From Ramularia collo-cygni (Eukaryota; Ascomycota; Dothideomycetes; Mycosphaerellales; Mycosphaerellaceae): a stretch of 64,000 nt of DNA. Under the pieces are notes generated by a model. The model did not search any database. It was not told the origin of the DNA and saw nothing but the letters and a program-made list of their open reading frames with translations. Position numbers and translations under genes: made by a program. The DNA is taken from the NCBI RefSeq assembly GCF_900074925.1, contig NW_019716255.1, positions 3,999,604 through 4,063,603 on the forward strand, in the 5' to 3' direction. Positions 22,351-34,914 of the stretch are shown here, in pieces. The stretch's first letter is position 1. Each line of letters starts with the position of its first letter.

Positions 22351-24330
22351 TCACAGAGTATACCTGAACTGCAACTCAAAATCAGCGTAGTCCTCTCAAA
22401 AATGGTCGCGAATGAATCAACAACACAACTCACATTCGGATGTCGACTCCCCAATCGATCCTCACTCTCACCTTCCCGTAATCGATAATCCCTCTTCCCC
22501 GTCTCCCGTCTCCGATTCTCAGCAGTATTATACACGAGAAGAATACAAACTGTTACAATAGCGCCGACTACAGTTCCGAGATTTATAGCATGGCCTGTTG
22601 TATAGCGTGGTGCACTAGAAGGGGGACGGGATTATGTCAGAGCGTTTGTTGTTGTTGGTGGTGGGTTGAAAGAGAGATTGGGAATGGGATAGCGTACTCA
22701 TCACGGATGTAAGTAAAAGTCGCAATAAAAGCCGCGCAATTCGCGAGCATGATTTGGAAACCTGTGCCTGTGGCTCGAACGTAGTGGGGTGCGAGATTGT
22801 TGGATAGCCAGCCCATTACTAGGGGGCTGCAGGGGAATATTCCTGCTGCGACCTGTGGTGGTGGAGGACTGATTTTAGCTAACTCGTACGGTGGAGAGGA
22901 TTAATATGGTGGAAGGGGGTAATGGAGACTTACGAAGAATGTTCCGCCGTATTGGACGAGACTTCTAGGGGTGGAGATGAGCATTATGTAGCCGATTAGG
23001 GTGAGAGAACAGCCTATTAGCATGAAGATTCCTCGGCGTTTGTAGTGGTCTGATAGCCAGGAGATGAGGAGGACACTTAAGAATCCGGCGATGTTTGGTG
23101 GGACCTGTTGATAGTTCTGTCAGCGTGTCTCTCTACACTATCGCCAATTCCAAGGGCATTACGGTTAGAAGCTGTGCAACGACTCTCGAGTAGCCGAAAG
23201 TGGAATTGATGGTTGGTAGGAACAGACTAAAGCTGTAAATTGGCGTGATGATGAAGAAGAAGATGATGGATAGTAGAATGGTGTTGACGTCGAAGATGGC
23301 GAGTTTGACCCAATGCCAATCGAACTTTTCCTTTTCCACATTGGCGTTGGAAGTGGAGCTTTGACTGTCGGATTTCATGCGTTGATTTGCGGCTTCTTGT
23401 TGTTCGGGCGAGAGGAATTTGCTGTCGCTGGGAGTGTTGGGGAGGAAGCAGACTGCTATCAGACCGAATACTACGGTAATTGCTCCCTGGGTTCTGTTAG
23501 TGAGTCAAGGGAATCTGGTTCCGGGAAGATTGGATACCTCGACGAAGAAGATGAAGGGCCATCCATTATATCCCTCCGTTTTGATTCGTGCGAGACCGGT
23601 TGCTAGAAGACCACCAAAGGCTCCGGAAAGTGGTGCGGCGCTGTAGAACAAGCCGATGCGCCAAAGCATAGCGTGTCTTGGATAGAACCTACAATTCATT
23701 CAGCATCCCCTCATATAAGCCTCAAAGATCAACTCACATCGATAGATATAGAATCATCCCACCCAATAACCCACCTTCAAACAATCCAAGGAAGAATCTC
23801 GCCTACACCAAGTATCATGATCAGCCCAGCCAATCTCCCATCATCCATCCTCATCCCAAAAAGCAATAAGGTATACTCACAGCCAACAACCCCTCAAAAC
23901 TCCCCACAAACCCCATGAAAGTAGCCGTCAATCCCCACCCAACCAAAAGCGCAGGTAAATACTGTCCAGCCTTGAAATATTTCAAAACCAAATTACTCGG
24001 CACATCCACACAAATATACGGCACATAAAAAATCGCCAACGAGATATTAAATTTATTCCCATCGAGTCGGAGATCTTCCACCAAACCATCAATCTTTGCA
24101 TTCCCGATATTCGCGCGATCGATGAAAGCGAGGAGCCACATGCCGAATAACCAGGGGAGGATGTGGCGGTCGAATTTTCGGTTTAGGAGGGTGTTCATTG
24201 CTTCATCTATGGGAAGAGGAGCAGTATCGTTGAATTTCTCCCCGCCGGGCGAGAGGTCTTGGAATTCGTGTTGTTCTGGATGTTGTGCAGAGCCATCGTT
24301 GGCTTGGAGGGATTCTTTCTTATCTTCCAT
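22351..24330 (-). CDS. MFS anion:cation symporter, Dal5/Tna1 (allantoate/nicotinate permease) type
   Basis: Minus-strand exons are 24330-23881, 23802-23738, 23688-23538, 23486-23163, 23104-22934, 22852-22698, 22614-22434 and 22368-22351, giving 504 residues. All introns are GT-AG and phases agree. After a hydrophilic N-terminus comes the 12-helix MFS fold. FGMWLLAFIDRANIGNAKI is the hallmark of the Dal5/Tna1 family, and YVPYICVDVPSNL and VGWGLTATFMGFV follow. The last exon adds only FRYTL, the usual end of this family (HPNFRYTL). Substrates in the family include allantoate, nicotinate and other small organic acids; the specific one cannot be read here. The protein is expected in the plasma membrane. 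Confidence 0.93.
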
Positions 24331-25559
24331 TTTCACAAACTCACAATTCAATACGAGTCAAAAAAAAAAGCCAGAAGAGATAGAAGAGAGAAAGAAGAAG
24401 AAGAAGAAGAGTAAAGCTCTCAAAAGAGAGAAAAAGAAGATACCACCCACATCCGCTTTCGCTCTTACCTACAAACCACCGACATTGAGCCCCCCACCCC
24501 CCGGACCAAAGAGCGGCGCCTAAATAAAAGCTCCCAAACCATCCATCATCATATGGGAAGAAGACATTACATTTCAGCCGTTTCGGCATCGTGGCACAAC
24601 CGCACGTGTCCCCGCAAAAAACGAATAAACAATCGCGGAACGTGGGAGAACCACCTAGTGCTCCAATGTGGATAAAGATGAGGGGGATAAGGTACCTATC
24701 ACGATTACCTCATTCGTTGGTGCCGCGTTGGTCGTCCTTCAACGACAAGACGGCTGTTAAGAATTCTCGCCCATGCAGTTCCTTGGTCCCTAGGTCTTTC
24801 AATACTCTCGCTACGATGCAACGACTGAAGTAATCATGTCGTAGACACAATTGTAAAGTTTCGACAGGGGAGTATCACTTATTGTTGACGTGAAGTCTTC
24901 CCTCTCCACAGCATCAAGCAACACCAAGCCGCCGGTCTCAGCTCACCTCATGGCAAAATCTGGGCAAAGTTCGTCCCACAAAAGTGCAGGGATCCCCACA
25001 GTGTGACAGCCCCGCCACGCACACGCACGCGACATGCAAGACTCAGTCTCCACGCGAGTAGCCAAAGCTTCGCTTCGCATGGCATGGCATTATTGATTCA
25101 GACGAAGACGGCGAAACAGAGTCATTGAAAAGTCATATCCTCGTACATGCAACTAAACCTAAAATCTAGTAGCAGTAATCATACACAACATTCAGCTCAA
25201 TCTCTCCTTCTCTCATCTCCTCTTTGATGATGCGCTTTTGTAAGCTGCTCCGTAACAAGACACCCCGTCTAAGCGAATAGCAAGGATGTCCATTTCGGGG
25301 TAAACTTGTTCCGAGGGAAATCACAAAGAGTCGTCGCGTGCGCGGCGGTAGTAGCAGTAATAGTACAATCGGTAGCATTTTGAAAAGGGTATCGGGTATC
25401 GCAGTAAGAGAGAAGACGTTCCCACGCCGGCCGCTTCGTGGGTTTGAGAAAGAGTCCATTCAAGGACCAGGCTCGCCAGAAAGGATTNCTAAATTACTGT
25501 GCCATTACAGGCTGCAGCACGTTCACCTTCCGACGAGACCAAGGCTGACTGTTGGCTTT
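24331..25559. other. Intergenic between MFS permease and PAB1
   Basis: This spacer holds the 5' region of the permease and the 3' region of PAB1. No supported gene. Confidence 0.45.
24361..24435. repeat. Purine-rich tract upstream of the permease start
   Basis: A run of A and G with GAA repeats lies just upstream of the permease ATG, so the sense strand of the leader is strongly pyrimidine-rich (CT-rich), a common feature of fungal promoters and leaders. Confidence 0.8.
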
Positions 25560-27929
25560 CTAGGCCTCGGGGTCCTTGACCTCCTCCGCAGTGGGGTTGA
25601 GGTTCTCGGCACCGTTGGTCTGAGCAGCGCCCTCCTCGCCAGATGGGCCGTTGTGGTTCTTGAGGTACTCGTCGTAGACAGTGAGTGCCTCGTCAACCTT
25701 CTCCCGAAGAGCCTGGTCGTTGCCGGTGCTGTGATGTTGTTAGTGATTGTGTTTGGAATGCAGAGTATATGACACTTACAGGTTGAGGAGCTCCTCGTTG
25801 TCCATCTCCAGAAGCATACCGGTGATCTTGCCGGCCAGCTCGGGCTGCTGTGCGTGAATCTTCGGGTAGAGAGCCTCACCCAACATCTGCTTCTGCTGAG
25901 GAGCAGAGGCCTGGTTGAGCGCGTTCATGTCGATGCCAGCACCAATTTGGCCTGGGCCACGGTTGGGAGCACGGCCACGCGCCTGCTCAGGGCCAGTACC
26001 CATCATACCGCCACGCGGACCACCGAAGCCGCCACGGCCTGCACCTCCTGGACCACCCATCATCGGTGGCTGCATTCCGGGCATACCGGGCATTCCCGGC
26101 ATCATTGGCATTGGGCCACCACGACCCTGGCCACCACGCGCGGCCTGAGCCTGTGCAGCCTGCATCATCTGAGCGTATGCGGCGGGGTTCTGGAATTGTG
26201 GAGGCATGCCGCCCATCTGAGGTGGGTAGCCGTATGGCATCTGGGGCATACCGGGCATTGGGCCGCCGCGGCCGCCCTGAGGCATGCCTGGGAAGCCTCC
26301 GCGCTGGCCGGGACCGCCAGGAGCTTGCATGAATGGCATCTGACCACGTCCACCAGGTTGCATCATCATGGGCTGACCGTTAGGACCCATGAACATCTGT
26401 GGCTGCATGAACTGTGGTGGGACGACACCGGCAGCACCCTGCTGCTGCATGCGGACCTGGTTACGGGCCTGGATGCTCGCCTCGAGCTGACTCTTGCGGA
26501 CCTCCTTACGCTGCGCGAGAGCAACGTAAAGCGGCTTGTTGTGAATCATCTTCTGGTTGAGCTCGGTGACGGCCTTGGTAGCCTCATCTGGGTTGGAGAA
26601 GCAGACAAAGCCGAAGCCCTTGCTCTTGCCGAGAAGCTTCTTCTCGCCTGCAATGGTAACGGTGTCCATCTTCTTGGAGAGGTCCTCGACATCGTCGTCC
26701 TTCTTCTCACCCTCCTTGACGTCCTCCTCCTTCTTCTCACCATCCTTCTCCTCAGACTCGCCCTCCTTCTTCTCCTCGCCATCCTCCTTCTTCTCCTCTG
26801 TCCCATCCGCAGGGAGAGTGTCGCGCATGACCTTGGCGGAAGTGATGGCACCATATGGCTCGAAGATCTTGCGAAGCTCCTCATCGTCAATATCATCGGC
26901 CAAGTTCTTGACGTAGAGGTTGACACCCATGTACTTGGCGCTCTTCTCCTGGCGCTGGGCCTCGTACTGACGGCGGAGCTCCTCCTCACGCTCGTGCTTC
27001 TTCTGCGCACGGCCAACATACAACTTCTGTCCCTTGAAGTCGGAATCGTTCAGCTCCTCAACCGCCTTGTAAGCGTCCTCGTGGCGGATGTAGTTGACAA
27101 AGCCGAATCCACGAGTCTTGCCGCTCTCATTGTCATGCGCGAGGGAGGCAGAGGTGATATCTCCGTACTTCTCGAACATCTCACGGAACTCCTCGTCGGT
27201 GGTCTCGCTGTCAATGTTCTTCACGTAGATGTTGGTGAAGTTTGCCTTCATTTCCTCAAACTTGCTCATGCGGTCTTTCTTGGGAATGTGGTGACCGACA
27301 AACACCTTCTTCTCGTTGAGAAGCATGCCGTTGACGCTCTTGATGGCCTGATTGGCGGCCTCTGCGGTCTCGTAGTGCACGAAGCCGTATCCCTTGGAAT
27401 TGGCGTGCTCGTCCTGGGCGACCTTGCAGGAGAGAATGTTGCCGAACGCGGCAAAGGTGTCGTGGAGCGCCTTGTTGTCAATGGCAGCGTCCAAGTTCTT
27501 GATGAAGACGTTGCCCTGACCGGTCTTGCGCAGAAGTGGGTCGCGCTGCGACCACATAATGCGGCATGGCTTGCCCTTGATGAGGGTGTAGTTCAGCTCC
27601 TCGAGCGCACGCTCACCATCACCGGCGACGTTGTAGTTGACGTATGCGTAGCCGAGCGAGCGACGAGTGACGGCATCACGGCAGACACGGATGGATGCGA
27701 CCTGACCGATGGAGGAGAAGAGCTCGAAGAGCATGGCTTCGGTGACGGAAGGATCGAGCTCACCGACGTACAGCGAGGCGGAGTTTGGGTTCGCGGTGGA
27801 TGGGACGGCCGAGTTGGGAGTCTGCTCGTCGCCGCCGGCAGGCACACTGGTGTTGATCGCGTTGGCGGCAGGCGCATCGGTGGTGGCCGGAGCCGCGGTG
27901 GGCGAGGTTGCGTTCTGGGTGTCAGACAT
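25560..27929 (-). CDS. PAB1: Polyadenylate-binding protein Pab1
   Basis: Two exons, 27929-25780 and 25728-25560, encode 772 residues. Four RRMs are visible by their RNP1 motifs: RSLGYAYVNY, SKGYGFVHYE, KTRGFGFVNYI and KSKGFGFVCFS. RRM4 carries an insertion of about 60-70 residues rich in Glu and Lys between its RNP2 and RNP1, as I recall in other filamentous ascomycetes. A Gly/Met/Pro-rich linker follows. The C-terminal MLLE domain (ALYPKIHAQQPELAGKITGM, LLEMDNEELLNL) is completed by the last exon. The protein binds poly(A) tails in cytoplasm and nucleus, supporting translation and mRNA stability. A long antisense frame across the gene is a composition artefact. Confidence 0.97.
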
Positions 27930-29232
27930 GATTGCGGTCGCAAGTGTCGTTTGTGGTGTGTAGAATGGTCTGCGGGAGTGTCAGCGCGGCCGCCAGGATG
28001 TGTGCGTTATATGGCGTGGAGTGATGCTGTTTGCCGGAGCGGCCAGGCAAGGTGGAAGGATCTGGAGACCCGCCGTTCTTGTTCGCTGTCTCGGATCGGG
28101 GACAAAGAAAACAACAAGAGGACAAACGTACGCCTTGGCTGGAGTCTGCACGAAGATTGAATGGGATGATCGAGCGAGCTGGGAGATGCTGTCAGCGGCC
28201 GGCACTGCGAGGTATGCCGATGACACTCGCACTCACAGTTTCGTTCTGGTCGAGGAAGACTGCTTCTTTGCGCGCACAGCAATCAGGAGCCGACTGTTAT
28301 CCAGCCGGGACGGGTTTTCTGGGTTTTACTCGTTTTTTTGGTCTTGATGTCCGAATGCGTGAGCAGAAGCCGAGCTTGAGTCACACGGAGGGAGTAAGAT
28401 GGATGGATGAGTTGAGGTGAAGAACGAAGAAGATCCTTCTTGCCTGGAAGCGAAGATGCGATTTTTCTCTTGGCGCGTCAGTTCTGAGAAGGTTTCGGCC
28501 GGCGGCAACTGCCTAGCGTGGCTTCTTGAACGGCAGCCCCTGCGCAAGCGGAGCAGTGACGATGATTCTGAGCGTGTGATCGCTGTGACCGAAGAAGTGA
28601 TGTGTATGAGCTGTAGACGGCAACAATGTGTGTTCGTGCCAAGATTTCGTGACCTGCTCGCTCCAACCTGGCTCTCACTTTGTAGCTTGCCGTCAGCTTA
28701 CGGTCAGCAGACCTCAGCGGGATCGATGACAATGGCTTGGGTCCATCTCCTGAATCATGGGAATGGTGGGGGATGACTATAGCACAACAGCATTGGACCA
28801 GGAGACTATTCCTCCGAGGCATCGTCTACCTAACTACACACCATGGCCGACAAACTCTTGGCCTCTCCCCTCTCGCCGACAAGCGGACTTGATACGTCAG
28901 CAATATCGAAAGATCATACAACAGAGGCGTCATGTGCCGCCTTGGACTTCTGTGGAGCCTTTCTCACATGTGCGACTTCCTCAATCATAGTGATGGATGA
29001 CAAGACATTGTCCGACTCCAGCCTCAGCAGCATCAGAGCGAGGATCAAAAACCGGATAGAAGAGTCGCATATTCATTCCATACAGTTTTGTTCTGTTGTC
29101 CATGTACAACTTTTCGCCAACCCATCCCTGCAATCCTTAGCTCCACTATCCACAAGAGGGTATCATTAAGTATCATTCGTGCGTCGTTGCATGAATCTGC
29201 ATCGAGCCCCAGTCTCCAAAGTTAGGTTCCTC
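27930..29232. other. Upstream region of PAB1 and spacer
   Basis: No supported gene. A 108-codon plus-strand frame at 28843-29169 starts with ATG but shows no domain or low-complexity pattern typical of real small proteins. The PAB1 leader and promoter should lie at the left end. Confidence 0.4.
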
Positions 29233-31100
29233 TCAACTCGAATCCCCACTAACACACAACAACCTCCTCAGCCTCCCAGCCTTCTTCCCAGTCTTCTTCT
29301 CCTTCCCAGTCTTTTTGTCCCCCTTTCCCTCCCGTTTACTCCCCACGCTGGTAACACTCTCTCCTCTCGTCTCATCATCCTTCTCCCAAGAACTTCGTTG
29401 GCTCATGATGCCGGTAGCAAGAGGGCTTGGCTTAGGCAACTCCCCATCCTTCCTACTCCTAGATTCCGATACCCTCGACAGATCCTCTCGACTGCCCTCT
29501 TGCACTGTCTCCGCTTTAGCTCCGAGAAGTTCAGGGCGCCATTGTTGGTTATTCTTCCTGCGATTGCTAGCCGCGCGATGTACGAGGACTGTACTTGAAG
29601 AGTCCGCTCTCGCTCTGCCATTAATCTTGTTGGTAATGGAACTAGATCTGCTTGGAGAATTGTGCGCATCATCTTCTGGATTGGAAGCGAGAGAGTTCCG
29701 TTTACTTCTGCTGTTCAGCAAGCTCGTACGTCGAACGATGCCAGAGGATATGCTCTTGATGCTTCCTCTCTTCTCAAGGGGCTGATGATGAAGGTGGAAG
29801 TTCGGGCTCAACGCCGGAGAACCTGGAGGACTTGTCATGGGACTTCCCATGGCAGATTTCGAAGGTGAGGAGGGGAAAGGTTTGTGAGTGCAGTCTTCGG
29901 TAGAGTACTTGAAACTTGGAGACCAGTTCTCTTTGAATGTGACAAAGATACTTGTGATTGTGATAAGTTCCCTTAGATGAGGGTCTGTATCGCAGGTCTG
30001 TTTGATATCGCCAAGCTCGTCGTCCATGACGTCCTGAAGAAATGTGGTCGAGGCTTTGGGTGTTCCCAACGGAGTGGGAGGCGATGGATCTGGGAGCCTG
30101 TAGGTGTCGTTAATGTCNAATGCTGTTTTGGAGAGTGCGGCTATGACAGGGTGGCGGCGGGTATTGGGTGAGATTGTGCCTGTCGATGTTAGTCGAGAGG
30201 TCTGTAATGATCAATCGAGACAGACCTACTGAAGTTGAATCGTCTCAGTCCATCCTTGCCCACGGTACTGCCATCCTTGTTCCGTTTCGGCACCCATCTG
30301 ACCGTCAGAGCAAGACCATTCTTGTCCACCGAGTTGAACTCATATCCACCATTGCTGATGGGGTATGCATCCCACGTCTTGCCGTCCGCCATGATAATCT
30401 TAGCTCCACCTCCACCGACTTTCTCATCATCTTTGCGACCACCCTTGCAGATCAACCCAATGACGTCCCGCAATTCATCCTCCTCGTCGCTTTGCATGCT
30501 ATACTTTTCGGCCTTGAGGACCACCAAATCGTGAGGGTGTAGTCCGTGCTTCGTCATGAAGACGCGTGTGACAGCCGCATTGAGTGAGAGGGAGAAGTTG
30601 GTGCTGGGCACGACTTCAAATGCCGGCATTGGTCGGGCTGAGTCCCTCAATCGATGAAGCTGGAGGAGAGATCTCGGCCTTCGATGGAGTCGTTGTCGGG
30701 TGCGCGATTCGGGAGGCGCATGGCACACGGAGAAATGGGTCTTTGGTCTCCCTCTGCTTAATCGTTTCCCGTCAATGCTACCTTCGCGGGATCCTGCACT
30801 GAGACTATTCGTGGTTTCCGGTTCGGCGAAGAAGCTACTCCGGCTCGTGCGACTCGGGGAGGGAGAAGCATCACTTTCGCCAAATGAAAAGGTGGAATGC
30901 AGCGGAGGTCGACTCTCTACTGGCTGGTCGCCTTTTGGGATTCCATTGACTCGGACAGCGACATTGTCTTTTTGGTCATCGCTGTTCTTGCTGCTGTTGT
31001 CGGGTTCCGCCATTCCAAAGGGATTCATCAGCATGGCCGGCAGGCTGGGGATCCATCGTGTAATGGACATGGGCTGCTGTTGCGTTGCCGTGGCCGCCAT
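29233..31100 (-). CDS. Fungal-specific, largely disordered protein of unknown function
   Basis: Two exons, 31100-30230 and 30179-29233, joined across a GTAGGT...GACAG intron, give 605 residues; the junction yields FNFSTISPNTRRHPVIAALS in frame. The central region (about residues 160-300) looks folded: NFSLSLNAAVTRVFMTKHGL, HDLVVLKAEKYSMQ and KTWDAYPISNGGYEFNSVD. The conserved-looking LGTPKASTTFLQDVMDDE follows. The N-terminal 130 residues and the C-terminal 200 are Ser/Pro/Arg-rich with many possible phosphorylation sites, and a Lys-rich tail. I believe similar proteins occur across filamentous ascomycetes without assigned function. No membrane segment or signal peptide is evident. Confidence 0.78.
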
Positions 31101-32372
31101 GGTGCATGCTGGCTGTGTGACACGGTGGTGTTGTTGCGGGCGGAGGGAGAAGACGGTGAGGCAAGTCGGTGAGATGTGATCCTGCGAGCTGAAAAGCGCC
31201 AGTCAACACACGCCATGATGCAGAAGCAAACAGCCCCTCGAAGGAAGGTGGTGCTCCTAAATTGGGCATATAACTGGTCATACCTCGACTGGCACCAATC
31301 CCCCAGGCCCTAGTCGGCGATCCCACGTTTGGAGACGTGGCTAGGGTCAAAGGAGGGAACACGCGTTGGCGAAACACAAACGGCGAGCCAAGAGGATCAT
31401 TTATTATTCATTCTTGAGATATAGGAGCGGGCCAAGGGTGGTGAGATATGATGCAGCAGACTAGTAGGCAATGAATGGGTGCTCGCAAGCAGGTGTGAGA
31501 TGTGCAACGCGCAACGGATCAGGCCATTTTCCTTTGTCTCTTCTGCATGTCTCACCAAGGCACCAAAAGGCCTCTGGCATTATTCCATCNCATGCAGGAG
31601 GCCCGCCGGGAGTCGGGCTTGCCCCTCTGCCGGAGCCGCGAACGCTAGCTGAGGTTGGGTTAGGCACACTCTGCTCTTACCTTGCAGTGTTCTAGCGTTT
31701 GTTCAACCCTTTGACCTCAAGATCCGAAATCCCGGATGCCTGATTTTGCTGGTCACCGGCCACTTGCATCATTCTGATTCATCATTACGGACGTATCTCC
31801 GCCGTCAAGTTTCGCCTTTCGACAGTCATCCATATCATCCTGGCCGGGTCATTCTGTGGTTCGCAGGGCGGAAGGCTGAAACACCACGCGGCGTTCTCCA
31901 AGCTCAGGGGAGAAGCAATTATTAGGTACCTGCCCAGTATCGCTGGCACCTGCAGCTGCTTCGCATTTGGCATTGCATAATTCCTTTTCCGACCAATCCG
32001 AATACGCTCGCCGACACGAATGCGAGCAAGCGAACGAGGGCCGTCGAATCCGAAGCTGTCCGCGGATTCCGCTCGGAGTAACTCAACTCCAGCTCATCGA
32101 CATCTGCACGGTCATCACAAGTACAGTAGCCGCAGATGATCTGACCGGTTGCTCACAAGGCACTCCTCGCCCGTTGTGACCGCTGCATCCCGCGGACGGC
32201 GGATATCGATCAAAGATTTCCTCATCTTCGGCGTCCAGCCATCCCGGAGCTCTCAAATTTGACCTCTCCAGAATTAACCAAACGGCTATCCACAAGATAG
32301 GAAAAGCCTCATCGGCGTGCGCTGCGTGTTGGGAATCGCCGACTTGCAGAAAAGATCCTTCGCACCCCAAAA
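31101..32372. promoter_or_regulatory. Divergent intergenic region
   Basis: About 1.3 kb separates the disordered-protein gene (minus) from GPI18 (plus) and must contain both promoters. No frame or motif stands out. Confidence 0.35.
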
Positions 32373-33810
32373 ATGGACCATACTAGCGCCATCTCCGGTC
32401 GGACTTCAGCCAAGGCATCATCAAAAAAAGATGAGAGTGCCGCGTTCCGATCATCGAATACGCATGTGAGGAAGCTGATCACATTCTTCCTTGCATGGAA
32501 GTCGGTCCTCTTACTCGTAGCCCTAGCCAGCCCAGGACCGGGGTACGATACTTCCACTCAGCTGTTCTTGCAACGCAGCGGATCCATTCGCTCGCCTTCG
32601 TCATTCACGTCTTCGATTGAACATCTCGCCTCGAAACTGACGCGATGGGACGCGATTTACTTCGTCAGCTCTTCCTCGCAAGGCCAAATCTTTGAGCAAG
32701 AATGGGCGTTTAGTGGAGTATTCGCCCAATTGACTGCTGCTTTGACCACAGGTGTGTCTTTCACAATGTCTCCAGTAGGAGGAAGGTAGCTAAGTATCCT
32801 TCTCAGTCTTTCCTTCCAATGTCTGCACTTCTGCGATTGCATGCCACGCTCTATCCGGCATCATTATCTCTCACATCTCCCACTTGTTGGCTGTCCTCTG
32901 TCTTTACAAGCTCACTTTCGAGATTCTCTCCATCAGGAATGGAGAAATAGCTTTCACAGCGGCATTTCTGCACATCATCTCGCCCGCTGGACTTTTCTTG
33001 TCGGCGCCATATGGGGAGAGTACTTTTGCAGCAGCGCATTTCGCTGGACAGCTCTGCTATGTTCTCGCCAGGAAGAACGTCACTGCGACTCCCGCCGGAG
33101 CTTTCCTCCTTCTCCTTCTCAGCGGCGTCTTGATCGGCTTCGCCACCACGATCCGCAGTAATGGTCTCTTGACTGGCAGTATCTTCTTCTGGGATGCCAT
33201 CTCATTCATCCCTCAACTGCGCGACATTATAACTCGCCGGAACTTCCGGGCGCTCACCTTTTACGCGGGAATTGTCGCTGCCGGAATTTTGATCGGAGCA
33301 GGCTACATCATCCCTCAAGCACTCGCCTATCAAGAATTCTGCACAGCAGACAACATACGACCTTGGTGCGAGAAGGGATTGCCGAGTATCTATACCTTCG
33401 TGCAGGAACGCTACTGGAATGTGGGATTTCTTCGCTACTGGACGGTATCGAACATTCCGCTGTTTCTGCTTGCGACACCTATGCTTCTTATGTTGGGGCT
33501 TACAGCACTTGATGCGCTACGAGACTGGATGGTAGAAGGAGAGAAGGAGAGGGAGTTTGAGAGGGGTATGTTAGGAAGACTAGCCTTGCCGCAGATCATT
33601 CTGACGGGTCTCGCAATTACCAGCTTCCACACGCAGATTGTGAATCGAGTGTCGAGCGGGTATGCAGGGTGGTATATTGCTGTGGCTCTTGCGCTGCATG
33701 AAGAAGGCAATGCTATGCTGAAAGGAAAAGGTCAATGGATTGTCAGAGCCATGGTGGTCTACGCTGTGGTTCAGGGAGGATTGTATGCGAGTTTCATGCC
33801 GCCCGCATGA
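32373..33810 (+). CDS. GPI18: GPI mannosyltransferase 2 (PIG-V/Gpi18)
   Basis: Two exons, 32373-32751 and 32807-33810, give 460 residues. The protein is polytopic in the ER membrane and adds the second mannose to the GPI anchor precursor from dolichol-phosphate-mannose. The N-terminal luminal motif RWDAIYF is the PIG-V signature, and EWAFSGVFAQL follows. HIISPAGLFLSAPYGES and TTIRSNGLLTGSIFFWD are also characteristic, as is YWNVGFLRYWTVSNIPLF. Multiple hydrophobic helices fill the rest. The intron joins TTALT to VFPSNV with a GTGTGT donor and CTCAG acceptor. Length is usual for the family. Confidence 0.95.
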
Positions 33811-34914
33811 TATGCGTTGGACGATGGCTGTTAGTCGACATCGACATCACTATCGGCATCCGGCAGCAGAACAACGGATATGATGGCGGTCAGAACCTGA
33901 GATTGTGTTTTGGCGCGGACTTTTGTAATCCCGTACGTGGGCAAAGAAATATTTCTGGTACCTGAGNCATAACTCGGGTCCGGCTGGATGCTGATGCCGG
34001 ATATTTATCATCATGTACAGTACGATCTACTTGCTTGATCAGAGAAGCTTAGGGAGCTTCTTCGTCGTATTTCGATCGATTTGCGAGCGTGTCGTATTCT
34101 GAAGCAGTGGATCCATGCAGAGCGTGGGACCCAGGACAGTGTTAACATGTACACGGGACTCTACGGAGACTTCTCTTCCTGGGTGGTCATGCTACATTGT
34201 CTCTTTGCATTAGAAATCATGTTCACTAATCAAAGATCTGCTTAAGCTGCGGTTTTTGCGAGAATTAATTTCGCTGCTGATGCTTCAAAGCTAGGGTTCT
34301 CGAGAGGACTCTGTAGAGTCAAGTGACCGTGCAAAGAGATATTGTACATCTGCTCTGTACTCGCAGGCTTATCGATTGATCGGCGATGTTTGGTTTACGA
34401 GCGCGGTGCTCTTGTGGAATATGGGATTTTAAGGAACACGGGCTTTGTGGAACGCAACCGCATACTGCACGGGGTGGAGAGGGTGGTGGACGATCAACCT
34501 CTACTTAATTGCTCTTTAGGGGGTCGTCCTTTGTGGGGCGTGAAGCGAAAAATCTCAAACATGTGCAGAGTCTTACAGCCCTNTCTGGACTCAGCTCTTT
34601 CACGGACTGGCATGACCTCTTTGACTTGTATGCACCGCATTCGGGCCGGAGAGCATACGCATCATGGTCCTAGTTGGAGAAGAGACCTCTCGCTTTGCAA
34701 CTTGATAGACTTCACAGTCAAGTTGGTGGTTTGTCACTACTCACGGGCATTTAAGATAGTGAACATGCAGAAGCATAGCATAGCACTCCATGTACAAGTG
34801 TCAACAACAAGCCGTGTGTGGTGAAAATACATGCCTTGCCGACATCAGCATCGCCACTCCCGCCTGCGTGATGACCACGCGTTCGTATGAATGCTCAACG
34901 TACCTAGTTATTAC
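33811..34914. other. Intergenic between convergent genes
   Basis: GPI18 and the peroxidase converge here. The open frames (for example 34342-34824) lack any recognisable feature; I see nothing further. Confidence 0.45.

Noticed and set aside
25854..28160. Open frame of 768 codons antisense to PAB1
   Set aside because: It mirrors the codon composition of PAB1 (Leu/Val/His-rich complement of Glu/Gln/Met codons) and has no domain; the sense protein is unmistakable.
28843..29169. 108-codon plus-strand frame near the PAB1 upstream region
   Set aside because: No domain, no conserved-looking segment, and random-like composition.
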